Assembly: GCA_021805565.1 (NCBI GenBank)
Contig: JAJZFA010000017.1
Location: forward strand, 1 to 64,000
Source: Pseudomonadota bacterium
Lineage (GTDB): Bacteria; Pseudomonadota; Alphaproteobacteria; Acetobacterales; Acetobacteraceae
Direction of reading: 5' to 3'
Length of the DNA stretch: 64,000 nucleotides
The notes below the pieces were generated by a model that ran no database searches, was not told the DNA's origin, and saw nothing but the letters and a program-made list of their open reading frames with translations. The first letter of the stretch is position 1. Each line of letters opens with the position of its first letter. Shown piece after piece: positions 60,094 through 64,000 of this stretch. The translations under genes were made by a program, and so were the position numbers.

Positions 60094-61131
60094 TTATCCC
60101 ACCCCGCGCACAATCAGCGGCCCCAGCACGTTAGCCACCGGCAATGGCAGGTGCTTCCAGGCTGCGATCATCAACCGGTATTTCGGATTCAACGGATTGT
60201 GGTCGGGCATTGTTTCGCCGGGTTTCAGCCGAAAACGGTAATACAGCGGCTCCGGCTCGAACCCCCAGTTGTGCTTGAATGCAAACGCGCCGGTGCCAAT
60301 CTTGCTGCGGCCGAAATCGAACAGGCGGACACCGCGGCCCGCCGCGCGCCGCATCGTTTCCCAGTAAAGGAAATCGTTGGCCGCCCGGCCGCGTGCGGCG
60401 GCCGAACCACCGCCGTAATACGGCAGCACCTCATCGCGGAAATAGAAATTCATGACCGAGGCAACTGGGATGTCCCCATCCGAGATGGTGACGATATCTA
60501 CGGCATCGCCGAACACGTCCAGCAGGATTTGGAAATAGCGGCGCGCGAAGACCGGGGTACCAAGATTGCGGACACTTTCCGCATAGATCCGGTGTAACGC
60601 GGCGACGTCACGGTTTGCCAGCGAGGAAAGCCCGTTCTGGATGCCCTTACGAACCATCGCACGCTGTTTGCGAGGTATAGCTTTCATGTTTCGATCATCG
60701 TCGCCATCGATCGCTTTGCGGAACGTGACATAGAGATCCGGGCGATCGATCCATTCCGGCACCGGGTTTGTCGCCATCCGGTGACGAAATTCCAGCGCAC
60801 TCGCCCCAGTGCGCACCAGAAGGGCTTCTGCATACGTAATCAGCGCCGCTTCGCTATCCGCGTCAGCGGCCAACGGTCCGCCATAGACGCAGAACGGGTT
60901 GGAAATCAATGTGTCGCCGAACAGCAGCGTTTTGACGCGGGCCAACGGCAGCACACCGGTAATGGCGCCATCGCGTTCGGTCATGATGTAATGGGTGGAG
61001 TGCCCGAACGCGGTCTGAATGACCTTTGCCCATCCCGACCTGTGAAAGAATGTACCGGCCGGCATCGCTTCGACGAAGCGATCCCACGCCGCTTCGCGGG
61101 CGCTGTCCAGCGGATGCACCGTCAAGGCCAT
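60094..61131 (-). CDS. FemAB-like XrtA/PEP-CTERM-associated protein
   Basis: A 345-residue GNAT-fold protein of the FemAB type. PAGTFFHRSGWAKVIQTAFG and IPRKQRAMVRKGIQNGL are the family's typical stretches, with FDFGRSKIGTGAFAFKHNWGFEPEPL near the end. Its acceptor is unknown; peptidyl or aminoacyl transfer to the polysaccharide or sorting target is suggested for the family. It starts four bases after the deacetylase stop. Confidence 0.92.
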   Translation of the reverse strand: MALTVHPLDSAREAAWDRFVEAMPAGTFFHRSGWAKVIQTAFGHSTHYIMTERDGAITGVLPLARVKTLLFGDTLISNPFCVYGGPLAADADSEAALITYAEALLVRTGASALEFRHRMATNPVPEWIDRPDLYVTFRKAIDGDDDRNMKAIPRKQRAMVRKGIQNGLSSLANRDVAALHRIYAESVRNLGTPVFARRYFQILLDVFGDAVDIVTISDGDIPVASVMNFYFRDEVLPYYGGGSAAARGRAANDFLYWETMRRAAGRGVRLFDFGRSKIGTGAFAFKHNWGFEPEPLYYRFRLKPGETMPDHNPLNPKYRLMIAAWKHLPLPVANVLGPLIVRGVG

Positions 61132-61135
61132 CGGA

Positions 61136-61999
61136 TTAATCCGCCCCGACCGCGGCGACGCTCAGGATCTGGGCATAGACACGGTCCATTCGGTCCCAGG
61201 CGAAATCGCGCAGCAGATCATCCAGATCGCCCGCCATACGCGACAGGTTGGTGTAATGCCGCAGCCGTGACTTCCAGCCGGCATTGGCAATGCGCGGTTG
61301 GGCGTCGTCGATCTCCCACGGATGAAAATAGAAGATGCCGGGCTGGCGGTCGTGGCGGTTAACCCGCTTCAGTCCTGATCGGTATAGAACTGTCGGGAGC
61401 AGGCGAAAGTAGCCGCCGCCCGAACACGGCCAATTGCGACCCATAAGGCGTACCGTTGTCATCGGAATTTCCAGTACGCCGCCCGGGTCCGGATGGAACG
61501 GCACGCGCGGCGCGTCCGGCATGCCATACAGATCGTGGCGGATCGGATTGATGCTGGAACTATACCGATACCCTTCCTGGCGCAGGATTGGAAACGCCCA
61601 CGGCGTGCGCGCGCCGATCGAAAATGTGGCGGCGCGATACCCGGTCACCGCCACACCGCCAATATCCTCCAGCAGCGCCCTGGTCCGGCGAATATCTGCC
61701 CGGAAAACCTCCGGTTCCTGGGAATCGACCCGGGTATGATCCCACCCATGACTGGCCAGTTCGTGGCCATCGCGCACAATGCGGCGGATCAGCGCGGGGA
61801 ACCGTTCCGCCACCCACCCCAGTGTGAAGAACGTGGCTTTGACGCCGTGAGTCGCGAACTGGTCCAGAATACGGTTGGTATTCAGATCGACGCGGCGGGG
61901 GAAAGTATCCCAGTCCTTGCGATCGATGCAGTGGGCGAACGCCTGGACCTGGAAATAATCTTCCACGTCCACGGTCATCGCATTTCTGGGGCGGGTCAT
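61136..61999 (-). CDS. XrtA-associated polysaccharide deacetylase
   Basis: A 287-residue polysaccharide deacetylase. It starts AMTVDVEDYFQVQAFA (the Asp of the metal site), with ATFFTLGWVAERFP, ELASHGWDH (metal His residues) and FYFHPWEIDDAQPR. These are features of the PEP-CTERM/XrtA type (TIGR03006). Likely deacetylates GlcNAc units of the exported polymer. Its start overlaps the ATPase stop by four bases. Confidence 0.93.
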   Translation of the reverse strand: MTRPRNAMTVDVEDYFQVQAFAHCIDRKDWDTFPRRVDLNTNRILDQFATHGVKATFFTLGWVAERFPALIRRIVRDGHELASHGWDHTRVDSQEPEVFRADIRRTRALLEDIGGVAVTGYRAATFSIGARTPWAFPILRQEGYRYSSSINPIRHDLYGMPDAPRVPFHPDPGGVLEIPMTTVRLMGRNWPCSGGGYFRLLPTVLYRSGLKRVNRHDRQPGIFYFHPWEIDDAQPRIANAGWKSRLRHYTNLSRMAGDLDDLLRDFAWDRMDRVYAQILSVAAVGAD

Positions 62000-62970
62000 G
62001 GCCGGGCCGCCGCGTTGGCTTCCAGCAAATCCAGTACGCGCTTGAACACCTGTTCCTGACGAAACGCTCGGCGCTCCAGCGCCTCGAGCCGCCGCGACAG
62101 GTCGTCGCGATCCTCCGCGGTGAGGCGGGGCGGCGGCTCTGGTTCCAAATCCGCACCGAGGTCGCGGTTCAGTTCCGCCGCGGTGTCATCGACCATGGCG
62201 CCGGTAATGACATGGGTTTCTTCCAAAGCACCGAACAGCAGCACGCGGGAACAAAGCGTATTGATCCGGCGCGGGATGCCGCCGGTATTGCGATGGACCA
62301 CGCCGAAGGCCGCATCGTCCCAGGCTGGGTCGCCGGACCAGCCGACGGTTCGCAGCCGGTGTTCGATATAGCCCCGTGTCTCGTCCTCGGACAGCGGTCC
62401 CAGATGATAGGATGCAAGCACCCGCTGCCGCAGTTGTTCCCAGTCCTTGCCAGCCAGGATCGGACGGAACTGCGGCTGACCCAGCAGGATGGTCTGTAGC
62501 GATCCCTTGCCGTCCACGGCGATGTTGGACAACATCCGCAGTTCCTCCATCGCCGCCAGCGACAGATTCTGTACCTCGTCGATCAGCAGCAGGCAACGGC
62601 GTCCCTGTTTGCGCTGATCGCGTACCATGTGCTCAAATCGACGTAGCAAGGTGGATTTCTCGGTGTTGGGCGTGTCGCCCAGTCCGAAATTCGCCATCGC
62701 CAGCCGCAGCAGATCGTCGCCGGAGACCTGTGTCGTCACCACCCGCGCGATTACATAGGTGTTGCGGTCCAACTGCGACCATAATTGTTCCGTCAATGTG
62801 GTTTTGCCGGCCCCGACCTCTCCAGTTATGACGATGAACCCTTCCTGCTGCGACAGGCCATACACCAGATGGGAGATAGCGCGGCTATGCCCGGCCGATC
62901 CGAAGAAAAATCGCGCGTCGGGAGTCAGCATGAATGGCAGGCCAGAAAATTTGTAGAATTTTTCAAACAT
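61996..62970 (-). CDS. XrtA-associated ATPase (TIGR03015 type)
   Basis: A 324-residue AAA-type ATPase. Walker A is ITGEVGAGKTTLTEQL, Walker B is CLLLIDEVQNLS. The start MFEKFYKFSGLPFMLTPDARFFFGSAGH is characteristic of the XrtA set (similar to ExeA/GspA). The C-terminal helix (RLEALERRAFRQEQVFKRVL) suggests a coiled coil. It may drive polysaccharide or protein export. It starts 10 bases after the outer-membrane protein stop. Confidence 0.93.
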   Translation of the reverse strand: MFEKFYKFSGLPFMLTPDARFFFGSAGHSRAISHLVYGLSQQEGFIVITGEVGAGKTTLTEQLWSQLDRNTYVIARVVTTQVSGDDLLRLAMANFGLGDTPNTEKSTLLRRFEHMVRDQRKQGRRCLLLIDEVQNLSLAAMEELRMLSNIAVDGKGSLQTILLGQPQFRPILAGKDWEQLRQRVLASYHLGPLSEDETRGYIEHRLRTVGWSGDPAWDDAAFGVVHRNTGGIPRRINTLCSRVLLFGALEETHVITGAMVDDTAAELNRDLGADLEPEPPPRLTAEDRDDLSRRLEALERRAFRQEQVFKRVLDLLEANAAARP

Positions 62971-62979
62971 GATGTTTGT

Positions 62980-64000
62980 TCAAAAGTGCTTCGAGATGCC
63001 GACGATGAAGATATTCTGGTAGAAGCTGAAGGCGGAATAAGAGGCTTGCTGTTCCAGGAACGAATATCGCGCGCTGGTGCTGACGGTCGGCGAAAGCTGC
63101 CACTGCCACGCCAGGCTGGCAACAATGGACGTGGTGTTTCCCGGATTGTAGATTGACGTTCCGCCGCCTGGCTGACTTTGAATAGCATAAGAAGCCGAAG
63201 TACTCAGTGTCATATCTGGCTCCAATTGGTGCAACCAGCTTAGACTGGCGGTTTCGGTTTGCGCCGTGTAAGATGCAATTCCGGCACCGAAATTGCTTTC
63301 CGCTGCCATCAGCAGGTTTACCGCCACAATGTCGCGGTTCCACGTGGTCTGGCTTCCCAGAGCGAGCGTCGTGGTTTTGAAAACCCCGCCCTGAACCCCG
63401 AGGGCGTTGGCGGCGCCGAATAGTTGACCGCCAGTCTGCGCATTGACCAAGGCGCCAGTGCCATTGGTCCCGGCAAGATTAAGCTGACCCTGAAGTTGTT
63501 GAAGCTGGGTTCCTAGCGTGCTGCCATAGCTAACGGTCCACAGCGTCCGGGCAGTCGGGGCGTAGTGGCCGTTCACCGATAACGAATTGAAACCGTCCAA
63601 ATGGCCATAACTGACGGTCAGCGAACTATCCGGTGATGGCGTCCAGGTCGCCCCCAGGCTCCAGGTCAGGTCGTGTATCTGCGGGATGCCGATGTTATTG
63701 TAATTAAAACCCGTTGCTGCCGATCCGTTCACGCCTTGAAGACTTTGGTTAGAATAGGTGATGTCTTCGTGACCGCCTGACACAAAAACACTCAGGCTTC
63801 TGTTGACCGCATAGCTGATTTGGTCGGTAACAATAATGCTGCTCGAGGTGTATTGTGTCGCGGGTATCTGAACCCCGCCGTTGATCCCGGCGCCGATGGC
63901 ATTCTGTGTAGTCTGTCCGACAAGCATATCGGCATCAAACGTATCCTGGAATACCGACAAAATATCGCCGGAAACGAAATGAGCATTTTCCTCATTCGAC
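62980..64000 (-). CDS. XrtA-associated outer-membrane beta-barrel protein (5' end outside)
   Basis: The frame enters from the right edge (no start in the window) and runs 340 codons to the stop at 62980. Strands alternate polar/hydrophobic residues and end in an aromatic-terminated motif, FYQNIFIVGISKHF, as in outer-membrane barrels. Such TIGR03016-type proteins always accompany exosortase A loci. First visible gene of the leftward operon; earlier genes are out of view. Confidence 0.85.
   Translation of the reverse strand, partial: SNEENAHFVSGDILSVFQDTFDADMLVGQTTQNAIGAGINGGVQIPATQYTSSSIIVTDQISYAVNRSLSVFVSGGHEDITYSNQSLQGVNGSAATGFNYNNIGIPQIHDLTWSLGATWTPSPDSSLTVSYGHLDGFNSLSVNGHYAPTARTLWTVSYGSTLGTQLQQLQGQLNLAGTNGTGALVNAQTGGQLFGAANALGVQGGVFKTTTLALGSQTTWNRDIVAVNLLMAAESNFGAGIASYTAQTETASLSWLHQLEPDMTLSTSASYAIQSQPGGGTSIYNPGNTTSIVASLAWQWQLSPTVSTSARYSFLEQQASYSAFSFYQNIFIVGISKHF

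Noticed and set aside
61136-61999. Polysaccharide deacetylase as the missing HpnK
   Set aside because: Sequence and operon context match the XrtA-associated type, not the hopanoid deacetylase family.

Overview
This looks like chromosomal DNA of a GC-rich, Gram-negative, hopanoid-making alphaproteobacterium, most likely from the Rhodospirillales/Acetobacteraceae. The placement is an inference from three things: the combined gene content (HpnH/HpnI/HpnJ/HpnM hopanoid genes, an EcfG-type stress promoter, a PyrB-linked degenerate dihydroorotase, an exosortase A locus), the codon and GC bias, and the many long antisense shadow frames. I see no rRNA, CRISPR array, prophage or intact insertion sequence.

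Layout. 1-2.0 kb: the N-terminal part of a probable PEP-CTERM exosortase substrate behind a consensus sigma-54 promoter, and an exosortase-associated acyltransferase. 2.8-5.0 kb: pyrB overlapping a metal-site-degenerate pyrC homologue. 5.1-7.8 kb: an OmpA-type porin with a short leader ORF, tRNA-Sec and selA. 7.8-11.0 kb: accessory ground with dispersed repeats, a hypothetical protein, an ISAzo13-type transposase remnant and a lone BrnA-like protein. 11.0-20.0 kb: a two-armed hopanoid/isoprenoid cluster (ispH-hpnH leftward, ispA-dxs-hpnM-hpnI-hpnJ rightward) that makes isoprenoid precursors and decorates the hopanoid side chain. 20.2-27.1 kb: two SDR dehydrogenases, ruvAB, an acyl-CoA dehydrogenase and a fused hydratase/3-hydroxyacyl-CoA dehydrogenase, all leftward. 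27.2-35.2 kb: MoxR/CoxE-like pair, UvrD-type helicase, prmA, a dienelactone hydrolase and a UxaA-type dehydratase.

35.7-39.2 kb: a compact general-stress block of six genes (two DUF2382/YsnF-type proteins, a membrane protein, a His-rich peptide, a GlsB/YeaQ-type membrane protein, a YidB/DUF937 protein) behind a textbook EcfG-type promoter. 39.2-41.1 kb: another ISAzo13-type remnant, a ModE-like regulator and a small secreted-protein gene apparently broken by palindromic elements. 41.1-47.6 kb: gluQ, an esterase, and the glycolate oxidase operon glcD-glcE-(small membrane protein)-glcF, then a TPR protein. 47.8-57.1 kb: polyol dehydrogenase, cydDC, a ClC channel, an HI0933-type flavoprotein, a D-aminoacylase and a MAPEG protein.

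57.2-64.0 kb: a leftward exosortase A (XrtA) operon: beta-barrel outer-membrane protein (cut by the window edge), XrtA-type ATPase, polysaccharide deacetylase, FemAB-like protein, glycosyltransferase and the exosortase with a C-terminal EpsI-like domain. The system is thought to couple an exported polysaccharide to C-terminal processing of PEP-CTERM proteins. The substrate candidate and acyltransferase at the other end of the window, about 55 kb away, probably belong to the same system. No radically new multi-gene system is evident. The most unusual points are the sigma-54 link to the PEP-CTERM gene, the EcfG-driven stress block, the leader ORF before ompA, the GlcDEF-embedded membrane protein, and the dispersed and palindromic repeats.
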